Assembly (NCBI RefSeq): GCF_900106665.1
Contig: NZ_FNNA01000002.1
Span: forward strand, 806,001 to 870,000
Length of the DNA stretch: 64,000 nucleotides
DNA from: Paracoccus sanguinis
GTDB lineage: Bacteria > Pseudomonadota > Alphaproteobacteria > Rhodobacterales > Rhodobacteraceae
Reading direction: 5' to 3'
This document shows, in pieces, positions 52,969-63,400 of the stretch. Position numbers and translations under genes: made by a program. The notes under the pieces are model-generated. The model ran no database searches. It had not been told where the DNA came from and saw nothing but the letters and a program-made list of their open reading frames with translations. Every line of letters begins with the position of its first letter. The first letter of the stretch is position 1.

Positions 52969-54150
52969 ATGACCAGCCCCCAGCCCGCTGCGGCCGCTTC
53001 ACAACCGCGTCCCCCCTCGCCCGCCGAAGCGAACCGGCCGCGCTGCTTTCAGGACGTGATCCTGCGGCTGCAGAGCTATTGGGCGGCCACCGGCTGCGCG
53101 ATCCTGCAGCCCTACGACATGGAGGTCGGCGCCGGCACATTCCACCCGGCCACCACCCTGCGCAGCCTCGGGTCGCGCCCCTGGGCCGCGGCGTATGTCC
53201 AGCCCTCGCGCCGCCCCACCGACGGGCGCTACGGCGAGAACCCGAACCGGCTGCAGCACTACTACCAGTATCAGGTCATCATCAAACCCTCGCCGCCGGA
53301 CCTGCAGGACCTCTATCTCGGCAGCCTGCGCGCCATCGGGCTCGACCCGCTGGTCCATGACGTGCGCTTCGTCGAGGACGACTGGGAAAGCCCGACGCTC
53401 GGCGCCTGGGGCCTCGGGTGGGAGGTGTGGTGCGACGGGATGGAGGTGTCGCAGTTCACTTATTTCCAGCAGGTCGGCGGCCACGACTGCCGCCCGGTGT
53501 CGGGTGAGCTGACCTACGGGCTCGAGCGGCTGGCGATGTATGTGCTGGGCGTGCAGCACGTCATGGAGATGCCGTTCAACGACCCCGATGCGCCGATCCC
53601 GCTGACCTACGGCGACATCTTCCGCCAGACCGAGCGCGAGTATTCGCGCTGGAACTTCGAGCAGGCCGACACGGCGATGCTGTTCCAGCACTTCAAGGAT
53701 GCCGAGGCCGAGTGCGACCGCATCCTGACTGCCCCCGAGGAAGACGCCGCCGGGCGCCGCATCCCGATGGCCCACCCGGCCTATGACCAGGCAATCAAGG
53801 CGAGCCACCTCTTCAACCTGCTCGACGCCCGCGGGGTGATCTCGGTCACCGAGCGGCAGGCCTATATCGGCCGGGTCCGGGCGCTGGCCAAGCGCTGCGC
53901 CGACCTGTTCGTGACGACCGAGGCGGCGACCGGCGTGGCCGGTGACGCGCGCGCCGCCGGAGCGGACGGCGCGGCCACGGTGGCGCCGTCGGCAGCCGAT
54001 GCCGGGCCGGATGCCGCGACGCCCGCGGCTGTGGCGGCCCAAGAGCCGTCCACCACCGCCCCGTCCACCGGCACCCCGGCCGCTGAGCGCACCCCCGCGG
54101 CCCCCGGCCCCAGCGACGCCGACCCCGCCCCACGCGGGACGACCCCATGA
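52969..54150 (+). CDS. glyQ: Glycyl-tRNA synthetase subunit alpha, with long low-complexity tail
   Basis: A 393-residue alpha subunit of the tetrameric bacterial GlyRS. The class II core is complete: [75 protein letters not shown] and [14 protein letters not shown]. The core ends near residue 320; the remaining 73 residues are Ala/Pro/Thr/Asp-rich and not part of the family. The ATG at 52969 has AAAGGAC upstream and is preferred to the ATG at 52951. Its stop overlaps the next gene by ATGA. Confidence 0.95.
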   Translation: MTSPQPAAAASQPRPPSPAEANRPRCFQDVILRLQSYWAATGCAILQPYDMEVGAGTFHPATTLRSLGSRPWAAAYVQPSRRPTDGRYGENPNRLQHYYQYQVIIKPSPPDLQDLYLGSLRAIGLDPLVHDVRFVEDDWESPTLGAWGLGWEVWCDGMEVSQFTYFQQVGGHDCRPVSGELTYGLERLAMYVLGVQHVMEMPFNDPDAPIPLTYGDIFRQTEREYSRWNFEQADTAMLFQHFKDAEAECDRILTAPEEDAAGRRIPMAHPAYDQAIKASHLFNLLDARGVISVTERQAYIGRVRALAKRCADLFVTTEAATGVAGDARAAGADGAATVAPSAADAGPDAATPAAVAAQEPSTTAPSTGTPAAERTPAAPGPSDADPAPRGTTP

Positions 54151-54629
54151 CCTCTGGCAAGATCATGGCCTCGATGCTGGTGCTCGTCGCGCTGCTCGCC
54201 GGCGTGGCGGCGTGGTATCTGCAAGTCTACGGCTTCTATGACGAGGTGGACGAGATCACCGGCGCCGCCGACATCATGGTGACCCGGCCCGACGGCACGA
54301 CCCACCCGGTCGCGGTCGCGGGCTTCCGCGCCATCGACGCGACCAGCTCGCCCATCCGCTACCGTGCCTGCATGACGCTCGACCCGGCCGCCGTGGCCGA
54401 CGCCGCCCCCTACCCCGCCGCGACGCCGCTGAACGGGCCGGGGTGGTTCCAGTGCTATTCGGCCAAGGCCCTGACCCTCGACCTCGAGGCCGGCCACGCC
54501 CGCGCCATCCTCGGCCAATCCGAGGTCCGCCCCGACGTGGACCGGGTGCTGATCGTCTATCCCGACGGCCGCGCCTTTGCCTGGCACCAGCTGAACGACA
54601 AGACGCCCGCCCGCGGAGTGATGGACTGA
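54147..54629 (+). CDS. Conserved small membrane-anchored protein between glyQ and glyS
   Basis: A 160-residue protein with one N-terminal span (about 6-26) and a soluble, probably periplasmic domain ([47 protein letters not shown]). Two cysteines in the domain could pair. It is locked in by ATGA with glyQ and TGATG with glyS. I recall a Rhodobacteraceae domain of unknown function at this position (DUF6446-like), but the function is not known. Confidence 0.75.
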   Translation: MTSGKIMASMLVLVALLAGVAAWYLQVYGFYDEVDEITGAADIMVTRPDGTTHPVAVAGFRAIDATSSPIRYRACMTLDPAAVADAAPYPAATPLNGPGWFQCYSAKALTLDLEAGHARAILGQSEVRPDVDRVLIVYPDGRAFAWHQLNDKTPARGVMD

Positions 54630-56746
54630 TGGACCTGCTGATCGAGCTGTTCTCGGAAGAAATCCCGGCCCGGATGCAGCCGCGCGCCCGCGACGACCTG
54701 CGCCGCCTCGTGACCGAGGGGCTGGTAGAGGCTGGGCTGACCTATCGCAGCGCCGGGGCCTTCTCGACCCCGCGGCGGCTGGCGCTGGCGGTCGAGGGGC
54801 TGGACGCGCAGTCCAAGCCCGTGCGCGACGAGCGCAAGGGCCCGCGCACCGACGCCCCCGAGGCCGCGATCCAGGGCTTCCTGCGCGCCACGGGCCTGAC
54901 GCTCGACCAGCTCGAGCGCCGCGCCGAGAAGAAGGGCGAGGCGTTCTATGCCGTGGTCGAGCGCCCTGGCCGCCCGGCCGCCGAGATCGTGGCCGAGGTG
55001 CTCTCCCGCACGATCCGCGACTTTCCCTGGCCCAAGTCGATGCGCTGGGGCTCGGGCAACCTGCGCTGGGTGCGGCCGCTGCACTCGATCCTCTGCCTGC
55101 TCAGCGACGAGGCCGGGGCGCAGGTCGTGCCGCTTGAGGTGGACGGGATCGCCGCCGGCAACACCACCCGCGGCCACCGCTTCATGGCGCCTGACGCCTT
55201 TGCGGTGACCGGCTTCGACGACTACGCCGCCAAGCTGCGCCGCGCGCGCGTCATGCTCGACCCCGCCGAGCGCGAGGCCGCGATCCGGCAGGAGGCCGCG
55301 AACCTCGCCTTTGTCCGCGGGTGGGAAATCGTGCCCGGCGACGGGCTGATGACCGAGCTTGCCGGGCTGGTCGAGTGGCCGGTGCCGCTGATGGGGGTGA
55401 TCGAGGCGCGCTTCCTCGACCTGCCGCCCGAGGTGCTGCAGACCTCGATGAAGGAACACCAGAAGTTCCTGTCGGCCCGCAACCCCGCCACCGGGCGGAT
55501 CGAGGGCTACGTCACCGTCGCCAACATCGAGACCCCTGACCACGGCGCGACGATCCTCGCCGGCAACCAGCGGGTGCTGGCCGCGCGGCTCTCGGATGCG
55601 GCGTTCTTCTGGGGCAATGACCTGCGCGAGGCGAAGGGCGGGATGACCGGCTGGGCCGAGGGGCTGCAGGCCGTCACGTTCCACGCGAAGCTCGGCAGCC
55701 AGGCCGACCGGGTGGCACGCATCGCCGCGCTGGCCCGCGAGATCGCGCCCGCGGTGGGGGCGGACCCCGATCAGGCCGAACAGGCGGCGCGGACCGCCAA
55801 GCTCGACCTGCGCTCGGCGATGGTGGGCGAGTTCCCCGAGCTGCAGGGCACGATGGGCCGCTATTACGCGCAGGCCGCGGGGCTGGGCGAGGCCGTGGCC
55901 GACGCCGCCCGCGACCACTACGCCCCGCTCGGGCCGTCGGACGCGGTGCCTTCGGCGCCGGTGTCGGTGGCGGTGGCGCTGGCCGACAAGCTCGACACGC
56001 TGACCGGGTTCTGGGCCATCGACGAGAAGCCCACCGGGTCCAAGGACCCCTTTGCGCTGCGCCGCGCGGCGCTGGGGGTGATCCGGCTGGTTCTGGGGAA
56101 TGGGGTCCGCGCCCCGCTCACGGCATGGATCGCCGCCGGCGATGCGGCGCAGCAGGGCGATGAGGCGCAGAATCAGGCTCATGCCGCCGAGCCTAGCGCC
56201 CAATCCTTGACGAACCGTCACCACGACCTTCTGTCCTTCCTCCACGACCGCCTCAAGGTGCACCTGCGCGACCAGGGCATTCGCCATGACGTGATCGACG
56301 CGGTCCTCGCCATGCCGGGGAACGACGATTTGACGCTCGTCGTCGCTCGGGCCACGGCGCTCAACGCGATGCTGGCGACCGAGGACGGGACGAACCTCCT
56401 GCAGGGGCTCAAGCGCGCCGCCAACATCCTCGCCCAGGCCGAGGCGCAGGACGGCGTCGAATACAGCTTCGGCGCCGACCCGAAGTTCGCCGAGACCGAC
56501 GCCGAGCGCACGCTCTTCGCCGCCCTCGACGCCGCCGAGCCGCAGATCGCCGCCGCCGTCCGGGCCGAGGACTACCCGGCCGCGATGGCCGCCATCGCCG
56601 CGCTGCGCGCCCCCATCGACGGCTTCTTCGAGGCGGTGCAGGTCAACGCCGACAACGCGGTGCTGCGCCGCAACCGCCTGAACCTGCTGCACCGGATCCG
56701 CGAGACCGGCCGCCGGATCGCCGATTTCGGCCGCATCGAGGGCTGA
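54629..56746 (+). CDS. glyS: Glycyl-tRNA synthetase subunit beta
   Basis: A 705-residue beta subunit, which carries the tRNA-recognition and HD-like parts. It opens DLLIELFSEEIPARMQPRAR, then has FPWPKSMRWGSGNLRWVRPL, TRGHRFMAPDAF, LQTSMKEHQKFLSARNP and AKLDLRSAMVGEFPELQGTM, all in family order; the C-terminal anticodon-binding DALR-type helical domain follows from about 560. A loop around 505-530 (AQQGDEAQNQAHAAEPSAQS) is low in complexity. The ATG at 54629 shares a base with the preceding stop. Confidence 0.96.
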   Translation: MDLLIELFSEEIPARMQPRARDDLRRLVTEGLVEAGLTYRSAGAFSTPRRLALAVEGLDAQSKPVRDERKGPRTDAPEAAIQGFLRATGLTLDQLERRAEKKGEAFYAVVERPGRPAAEIVAEVLSRTIRDFPWPKSMRWGSGNLRWVRPLHSILCLLSDEAGAQVVPLEVDGIAAGNTTRGHRFMAPDAFAVTGFDDYAAKLRRARVMLDPAEREAAIRQEAANLAFVRGWEIVPGDGLMTELAGLVEWPVPLMGVIEARFLDLPPEVLQTSMKEHQKFLSARNPATGRIEGYVTVANIETPDHGATILAGNQRVLAARLSDAAFFWGNDLREAKGGMTGWAEGLQAVTFHAKLGSQADRVARIAALAREIAPAVGADPDQAEQAARTAKLDLRSAMVGEFPELQGTMGRYYAQAAGLGEAVADAARDHYAPLGPSDAVPSAPVSVAVALADKLDTLTGFWAIDEKPTGSKDPFALRRAALGVIRLVLGNGVRAPLTAWIAAGDAAQQGDEAQNQAHAAEPSAQSLTNRHHDLLSFLHDRLKVHLRDQGIRHDVIDAVLAMPGNDDLTLVVARATALNAMLATEDGTNLLQGLKRAANILAQAEAQDGVEYSFGADPKFAETDAERTLFAALDAAEPQIAAAVRAEDYPAAMAAIAALRAPIDGFFEAVQVNADNAVLRRNRLNLLHRIRETGRRIADFGRIEG

Positions 56747-56796
56747 TCCCGGCTTCCCCTGCGGTGGTTCTCACCTATCCTCGGGGCATGCCCGCA

Positions 56797-56824
56797 GGGA
56801 CCGGGGGCACACCGCCCCCGTCCC
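56797..56824 (+). terminator. Hairpin between glyS and kynU
   Basis: GGGA-C-CGGGGGC, loop ACACC, GCCCCCG-TCCC (56797-56824) gives an 11-bp stem with one bulged C, in the 98-base gap after glyS and 20 bases before the kynU start. No T-run follows, so it may be a weak terminator, or limit expression of kynU. Confidence 0.4.
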
Positions 56825-56844
56825 CGGGCACGACAGGAGCCGCC

Positions 56845-58032
56845 ATGACCGACTTTGCCGCCACCCGCGCCGCGTTCCACCTGCCTGACGGGGTCACCTA
56901 CCTCGACGGCAACTCGCTGGGCCCGATGCCGGTGCGCGCGGCCGAGCGGGTCGCGGCGATGATGCGCGACGAGTGGGCCGAGATGCTCATCACCGGCTGG
57001 AACCGCGCCGGCTGGTACGTGCAGCCACGCCGGGTCGGCGACCGCATTGCCCGGCTGATCGGGGCGGGCCCGGGCGAGGTCGTCATGGGCGACACGCTGT
57101 CGATCAAGGTCTTCCAGGCCCTCAGCGCGGCGTTGACGCTGAACCCCGGCCGGCGGGTGATCCTGTCGGACAGCGGCAACTTCCCCTCTGACCTCTACGT
57201 GGCCGAAGGTCTCGCGCGGACCGTGGGGGCCGAGCTGCGGGTCGTGGCACCCGAGGCGGTGGCGGGGGCGATCGACGCCGATCTGGCGGTGCTGATGCTG
57301 ACCGAGGTGGATTACCGCACCGGGCGGCGACACGACATGGCGGCGCTGACCGCGCAGGCGCACGCGGCGGGCGCGCTGACGGTCTGGGATCTCGCGCACT
57401 CGGCCGGGGCCATCGACGTGGACCTGCGCGGCGCGGACGCGGATTTCGCCGTGGGCTGCACCTACAAGTACCTCAACGGCGGGCCCGGCGCGCCGGCCTT
57501 CATCTGGGTCCACCCGCGCCACGCCGAGGCCGCGCGCCCTTGCCTGCAGGGCTGGATGGGCCATGCCGCGCCCTTCGCCTTCGATCCCGACTATACCCCC
57601 GCGCCGGGGATCGAGCGGATGCGGGTCGGCACGCCCCCGGTCATCGCGCTCGCCGCGCTCGAGACGGCGCTCGAGGTCTGGGACGGGGTCGGCATGGCCG
57701 AGCTGCGCGCCCGCTCGGTCGCGCTGACCGAGGCGTTCATCGCGGGGGTCGAGGCCGCGTGCCCGGGCGTCACCCTGTATTCCCCGCGCGACCCCGCGGC
57801 GCGGGGCAGCCAGGTCGGGTTCCGCCACCCCCAGGCCTATGCGGTGATGCAGGCGCTGATCGCCCAGGGCGTGATCGGCGACTTCCGCGCCCCCGATGTG
57901 CTGCGCTTCGGATTTGCCCCGCTCTACAACGGGATGGAGGATGTGGCGCGCGCCGTGGCCACCCTGTCCGACATCCTGCGCACCGGCAGTTGGGACCGCC
58001 CCGAGTACCACCGCCGGGCCGCCGTCACCTGA
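56845..58032 (+). CDS. kynU: Kynureninase
   Basis: A 395-residue PLP enzyme that cleaves kynurenine to anthranilate and alanine in tryptophan breakdown. The family opening FHLPDGVTYLDGNSLGPMP is clear, with SDSGNFPSDLYVAEG, the PLP lysine Lys208 in GCTYKYLNGGPGAPAF and GWMGHAAPFAFDPDYTPAPG. Length is normal. The ATG at 56845 has AGGAG upstream; an earlier in-frame start at 56764 would read through the hairpin. No other kynurenine gene is beside it. Confidence 0.94.
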   Translation: MTDFAATRAAFHLPDGVTYLDGNSLGPMPVRAAERVAAMMRDEWAEMLITGWNRAGWYVQPRRVGDRIARLIGAGPGEVVMGDTLSIKVFQALSAALTLNPGRRVILSDSGNFPSDLYVAEGLARTVGAELRVVAPEAVAGAIDADLAVLMLTEVDYRTGRRHDMAALTAQAHAAGALTVWDLAHSAGAIDVDLRGADADFAVGCTYKYLNGGPGAPAFIWVHPRHAEAARPCLQGWMGHAAPFAFDPDYTPAPGIERMRVGTPPVIALAALETALEVWDGVGMAELRARSVALTEAFIAGVEAACPGVTLYSPRDPAARGSQVGFRHPQAYAVMQALIAQGVIGDFRAPDVLRFGFAPLYNGMEDVARAVATLSDILRTGSWDRPEYHRRAAVT

Positions 58033-58152
58033 CCTAGGCGACCCCGCGCCGGGCGCGCGCCGTTCACGCTCGGTTCACCCTCTTCCCAATTGCCGGGTTC
58101 CCTTTGAGCCGCGGGCGTGGCATAGGAATGCGGAGATTGAAAGGCGCATGTC

Positions 58153-59265
58153 ATGCGATCCGGATTTTTGCTGCTGCCGCTGTTGCTCGCGGCCGGGGTG
58201 CCGCTTGCGGCCGAGACCCCCTCCGCCCCCTCCCCGCCGGTCGCCGAGGCTGCGCCGCAGGCGCCCGCCGGGGGACCGCTGCTCGCCGTCGAATACGTCC
58301 CGGTCGAGACCCGGCCGCTGACCCTCGGGGTGCAGCTCACCGGCACCATCGGCGCGCAGGACAGCATCGATTTGTCCTTCCCGAACGGCGGCCGGATCAC
58401 CGAGATCCTGGTCGAGGCCGGGAACCGGGTCAGCGCCGGGATGCCGCTGGCGCGCACCGACGCGGTCCAGCAGCAGCAGGCGCTGAACCAGGCCGAGGCC
58501 GGGGTCACCGCCGCCGAGGCCGCCGCGCGGCAGGCCGGGCAGGCCGCCGAGCGCGCCGACGAGATGCTGCGCCGGGGGGTGGGCACCCGCGCCGCCCGCG
58601 ACGCCGCCCAGCAGGCGCTGTCGGCGGCCGAGGGCCAGCTTGAAAGCGCCCGCACCCGTGCCGATCAGGCGCGCCGGGCGCTGGACGACGCGGTGCTCAA
58701 GGCGCCCGAGGAGGCCGTGGTCACCGCCCGCACCGCCGAGCCCGGGCAGGTCGTCGGCGCCGCGCAGCCGATCCTGTCGCTCGCCGCGCTGACCGGGCTC
58801 GAGGCGGTGTTCCGGCTGCCCGATTCGCCCCGGCTGGACGCGTGGAAAGGGGCGCAGGTGAGTCTCAGCCCCATCGACCACCCCGACCGGCGCCTCAACG
58901 GCACGGTCAGCGAGATCGCGCCGCTGGTCGATCCGGCCACCGGATCGGTCGCGGTGCGGGTTGCGATCGACGGCCCGCTTGACCCCGCGCTGCTCGGCGC
59001 GGCGGTGGTGGGCACCGCCGAGGTGCCGGCCGGCGAGGGGATCGAGCTGCCCTGGACGGTGCTGACCGTCAGCGGCACCTTGCCCGCCGTGTGGCGGATC
59101 GGCGCCGACGACCGCGTGGCCATCGCCCCGGTCGAGGTCGAGCGCTACGAGACCGGCGTGGTCGTGGTCCGCGCCGGCGTGACCTCGGGCGAGGTCGTCG
59201 TCGGCGAGGGCTCGCAGCTCATGTATCCGGGCCGCCAGGTCCGCCGCGGGACACCCCGGCCATGA
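58153..59265 (+). CDS. RND efflux periplasmic adaptor (membrane fusion protein) 1
   Basis: A 370-residue HlyD/AcrA-like adaptor. A signal peptide (1-21) and Pro-rich stretch precede the lipoyl half (ITEILVEAGNRVSAGMPLAR), the alpha-hairpin (AEAGVTAAEAAARQAGQAAE; LSAAEGQLESARTRADQARR), the second lipoyl half (LKAPEEAVVTARTAEPGQVV) and beta-barrel. No lipobox cysteine is seen. ATG at 58153; its stop overlaps the second adaptor gene by ATGA. It should bridge the RND pump to an outer-membrane channel not encoded here. Confidence 0.88.
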   Translation: MRSGFLLLPLLLAAGVPLAAETPSAPSPPVAEAAPQAPAGGPLLAVEYVPVETRPLTLGVQLTGTIGAQDSIDLSFPNGGRITEILVEAGNRVSAGMPLARTDAVQQQQALNQAEAGVTAAEAAARQAGQAAERADEMLRRGVGTRAARDAAQQALSAAEGQLESARTRADQARRALDDAVLKAPEEAVVTARTAEPGQVVGAAQPILSLAALTGLEAVFRLPDSPRLDAWKGAQVSLSPIDHPDRRLNGTVSEIAPLVDPATGSVAVRVAIDGPLDPALLGAAVVGTAEVPAGEGIELPWTVLTVSGTLPAVWRIGADDRVAIAPVEVERYETGVVVVRAGVTSGEVVVGEGSQLMYPGRQVRRGTPRP

Positions 59266-60464
59266 GGGCGGCGTGGGTTCTCTGCGCGGCGCTGCTTGCA
59301 GCCGCCGCGGGGCCGGCGGGCGCGCTCGAGCTGCCGTTTTTCGGCCGCGGCGAGGCCGAGGCGCCGCCGCCCGCCCCGCCGCGCCCGGTGGTGACCGAGT
59401 TCGCGGCCGATACCGCCGCCTTCAACCGCTCGATCCCCGGGGTGGTGGCGGCCGTGACCGAGGTGCGCATGGCGTTTCAGACCCTCGGGCGGATGACCGC
59501 CCGGCCCGTGGACGTGGGCGACCGGGTGGCGCAGGGCGACCTGCTCGCGCGGCTCGCGCCCGAGGACCTCGAGGGCGGCGTCCGCGCGGCCGAGGCCGCC
59601 GTCGCCGCCGCCGAGGTGAACCTCACGACCGCCGAGAACACCGCCGAGCGCGCCCGCGCGCTGGCCAGCCGCAACGTCGCCTCGACCGCGCAGCTCGAGC
59701 AGGCCGAGCAGGGGCTCGCCGCCGCGCAGTCCGCGGTGGCCCAGACCCGCGCCCAGCTCGAGAGCGCCCGCAATGCCGAGGGGTTCGCGGTGATGACCGC
59801 GCCCATCGCCGGGGTGATCTCGGACGTGCAGGCGGCGCCGGGTGCGGTGGTCGCGGCAGGGGACCCGATCATGACACTTTCATCCGAAGACCGGCTCGAG
59901 GCGCGGATCGACCTGACCGAGACGCAGCTGCGCGGCCTCGCGCCCGGCGACCCCTTCACCATCTGGCGCGACCCGGCGACCGAGGCCGGCCGCGCCGAGG
60001 CCGAGGGCGAGGGCGCCGAAGTGCCCGACCCGGCGCAGGCCGCGTCGGCCGCGGCCGCCCAGACCAGCCCGCCGGTCGAGGGCATCGTCAGCCGCATCGC
60101 CCCCGTCGCCGACGCCCAGACCCGGCTGCGGCGGGTCCACCTCGCCCTGCCGATGGCCGTGGGCGAGACCTCGGGGCTCAGGATCGGCAGCCTGATCCGC
60201 GCCCGGCGCGCCGGCGCCGACGCGCTGCGCCTGACCGTCCCCGCCGCCGCCGTGGTCGTGGGGCCGGAGGGCGGCGCGGGCGTCTGGACCGTGACGCGTC
60301 AGGGCGACGGCGGGACCGTGGCGCTGACGCCGGTGACGCTCGGCGCGACCGAGGGCGGCCGGACCGAGGTCACCGGCGGCCTTACCCCCGGGGCCGAGGT
60401 GGTGGTGCGCGGGGTCCACTCGCTCACCCAAGGACAGGCCGTCGGGCCGAGGGTGGCGCCATGA
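59262..60464 (+). CDS. RND efflux periplasmic adaptor (membrane fusion protein) 2
   Basis: A 400-residue second adaptor of the same family with its own signal peptide (1-21), lipoyl halves (TARPVDVGDRVAQGDLLARL; MTAPIAGVISDVQAAPGAVV), alpha-hairpin rich in Ala/Glu (about 100-165) and beta-barrel (LEARIDLTETQLRGLAPGDP). An Ala/Glu-rich insert lies at about 245-270. ATG at 59262 and stop at 60464 both overlap neighbours (ATGA). Pumps with two different adaptors may assemble mixed hexamers, as in MdtABC-like or TriABC systems where two adaptors are both needed. Confidence 0.88.
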   Translation: MRAAWVLCAALLAAAAGPAGALELPFFGRGEAEAPPPAPPRPVVTEFAADTAAFNRSIPGVVAAVTEVRMAFQTLGRMTARPVDVGDRVAQGDLLARLAPEDLEGGVRAAEAAVAAAEVNLTTAENTAERARALASRNVASTAQLEQAEQGLAAAQSAVAQTRAQLESARNAEGFAVMTAPIAGVISDVQAAPGAVVAAGDPIMTLSSEDRLEARIDLTETQLRGLAPGDPFTIWRDPATEAGRAEAEGEGAEVPDPAQAASAAAAQTSPPVEGIVSRIAPVADAQTRLRRVHLALPMAVGETSGLRIGSLIRARRAGADALRLTVPAAAVVVGPEGGAGVWTVTRQGDGGTVALTPVTLGATEGGRTEVTGGLTPGAEVVVRGVHSLTQGQAVGPRVAP

Positions 60465-63400
60465 TCCGCCGCCGCAGTTTCAACCTGTCGGACTGGGCGC
60501 TGCACCACCGCTCGCTGGTGTGGTTCCTGCTCATCGTGTCGATGGTCGCGGGGATCATCTCGTATCGCAGCCTCGGCCGCGAAGAGGACCCCAACTTCAC
60601 CATCAAGGTCATGGTGATCTCTGCCGCCATGCCCGGCGCCACCATCGGCGAAACGCTGGACCAGGTCACCGACCGGATCGAGACCAAGCTCGAGGAGCTG
60701 GACGAGCTCAAGTTCACCCGCTCGGTCACCATGCCCGGGCAGGCGGTCGTCTATGTCGAGCTGCTCGACACCGTGCGCGGCGGCGACGTTGCGCGGACGT
60801 GGCAGCGGGTGCGCAACATGATGGGCGACCTGCGACCCGAGTTCCCGGCCGAGTTCGCGGGCTTCCAGTTCAACGACAATTTCGGCGACGTGTTCGGCAA
60901 CATCTACGCCTTCACCGCCGACGGCTTCACCCAGCGCGAGCTGCGCGACCGGGTCGAGGCGATCCGCAAGCAGGTTCAGGGCCTGCCCGCCGCCGGCAAG
61001 ACCAGCCTGCTGGGCGTGCGCGAGGAACAGATCTACCTCGAGTTCTCCTCGACCCGCCTCGCCGCGCTGGGGCTGCGGCAGGAGCAGGTGGTCCAGACGC
61101 TGGCCGCGCAGAACGCCATCGCACAGTCGGGGATCGTGCAGGCGGGGCCCGAGCGGGTGCTGGTCCGCGTCGGCGGCCAGTTCGACACCGCCGAGTCCAT
61201 CGCCGCCGTGAACCTGCGGATCGGCGACCGGTTCTTCAACGTGGGCGACGTGGCGACCGTCACCCGCGGCACCGCCGACCCGCCGGCCGCGCTCTTCCGC
61301 TACAACGGGCAGGAGGCCATCGGCCTCGAGGTCGCCATGCGGCAGGGCGAGAACATCCAGACCTACGGCGCCCAGCTGGACGCGATGATGCAGACCATCG
61401 CCGCCGACCTGCCCATCGGCATCGAGATGCACAAGTTCGCCGACCAGCCCCATGTGGTGACCGAGGCGGTCGGCCATTTCGTCAAGGCGCTGGCCGAGGC
61501 GGTGGGGATCGTGCTGCTGGTCAGCTTCGTGAGCCTCGGGTTCCGGGCCGGGTTCGTTGTGACGCTGACCATCCCGCTGGTGCTGGCGATCACCTTCGTG
61601 ATCCTCGACATCTGGGGGATCACGCTGCAGCGCATCTCGCTCGGCGCGCTGATCATCGCGCTGGGGCTTCTGGTCGACGACGCGATGATCGCCATCGAGA
61701 CGATGATCTCGCGCCTCGAGCTGGGCGAAAGCCGCAGCGAGGCGGCGAGCTATGCGTGGACCTCGATCGCCTTCCCGATGCTGTCGGGGACGCTGGTGAC
61801 GGTCGCGGGCTTCATCCCCATCGGGCTGAACAGCTCGGCGGCGGGCGAGTTCACCTTTTCGCTCTTCGTCGTCATCGCCGTGTCGCTGCCGGTGTCGTGG
61901 ATCGTCGCGGTGCTGTTCGCCCCGCTTCTGGGGGTGACGCTGCTGCCGGCGAAGATGGCCCATCACGCCGGCCGGGCCGGGCCGCTGCGGCGGGCGTTCC
62001 ACGTCATGCTGCGCGCCGCGATGCGGTTCCGCTGGGCGACGGTGATCGCCACGGCGCTGATCTTCGTGGGCTCGGTCTGGGGGATGCGCTTCGTCGAGCA
62101 GCAGTTCTTCCCGACCTCGGACCGCACCGAGATCATCATCGACGTGACCGAGCGCCACAACGCCTCGATCGCCCGCACCGACGCCTCGATCGCCCGGATC
62201 GACGCCTTCCTGAAAGAGCAGCCCGAGGCGAAGTTCTGGACCAGCTACGTCGGCCGAGGGGCGCCGCGCTTCGTGCTGGCGATGGATGTGCCGACCCCGG
62301 GGCCGTTCATGGGGCAGGTGGTGATCCAGACCGCGAACCTCGTGGACCGCGACGCGCTCAAGGCGCGGCTGAACGCCTGGGCCGCGACCGAGATGGTCGG
62401 CACGGACGTCTATGTGAAGAACCTCGAGATCGGCCCGCCGGTCGGCAAGCCGGTGCAGTACCGGGTCAGCTCGAACGACCTGAACGAGGCGCGCGACGCG
62501 GCCCGCGGCCTCGCCGCGGTGATGGCGGCCGAGCCGCGGCTGCGCGACATCTCGCTCGACTGGAACGAGCCGGCCCGCGTGGTCCGGGTCGAGGTCGATC
62601 AGGACCGAGCCCGGCAGCTCGGCCTCTCCTCGACCGACATCGCCGGCGCGCTGGCGGCGCTGTACTCCGGGAAGGGGGTGACCCAGCTGCGCGACGGGAT
62701 CTTCCTGATCGACGTGGTGGCGCGCGGGGCCGAGACCGACCGGCAGTCACTCGATTCGATCCAGAACCTCGAGCTGGCGACGACGACCGGCACGCCCATC
62801 CCGCTCGCCGCGCTGGCGCGGCTGAGCTATGAGACCGAGCAGCCGCTGATCATGCAGCGCGACGGCCGCCCGACCGTGACGGTCAAGGCGGCGGTGGCGA
62901 CCAAGGACCAGCCTGCGACGCTGGTCACTGCCCTGACGCCGGCGGTTGAGGCCTATGCCGCGACCCTGCCTCCCTCGGTCCAGATCGTGATCGGCGGGAC
63001 GGTGGAAAGCTCGGGCCAGAGCCAGGCGCCGATCGCGGCGGTGGTGCCGGTGATGCTGCTGATCATGGCGACGCTGGTGATGATCCAGATGCAGAGCTTC
63101 CGGCTGTCGCTGATCGTCTTTGCCGCCGCCCCGCTGGGGCTGATCGGCGTGGTCGCGGCGCTGGTGCCGTTCCGGGTGCCGATGGGGTTCGTGGCGATCC
63201 TCGGCATCCTCGCGCTGATCGGCATCCTGATCCGCAACTCGATCATCCTCGTCCACGAGATTCAGGCGCTGCTGGCGCGCGGGCGGTCCAAGTGGGACGC
63301 GGTGTTCGAGGCCTCGGACAGCCGCGCCCGGCCGATCCTGCTGACTGCGGCGGCGGCGAGCCTCGCGCTGATCCCGATCTCGCGGCAGGTGTTCTGGGGG

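Noticed and set aside
54557-56692. A 711-codon minus-strand frame across glyS
   Set aside because: Shadow of the glyS reading frame; no recognisable domain.
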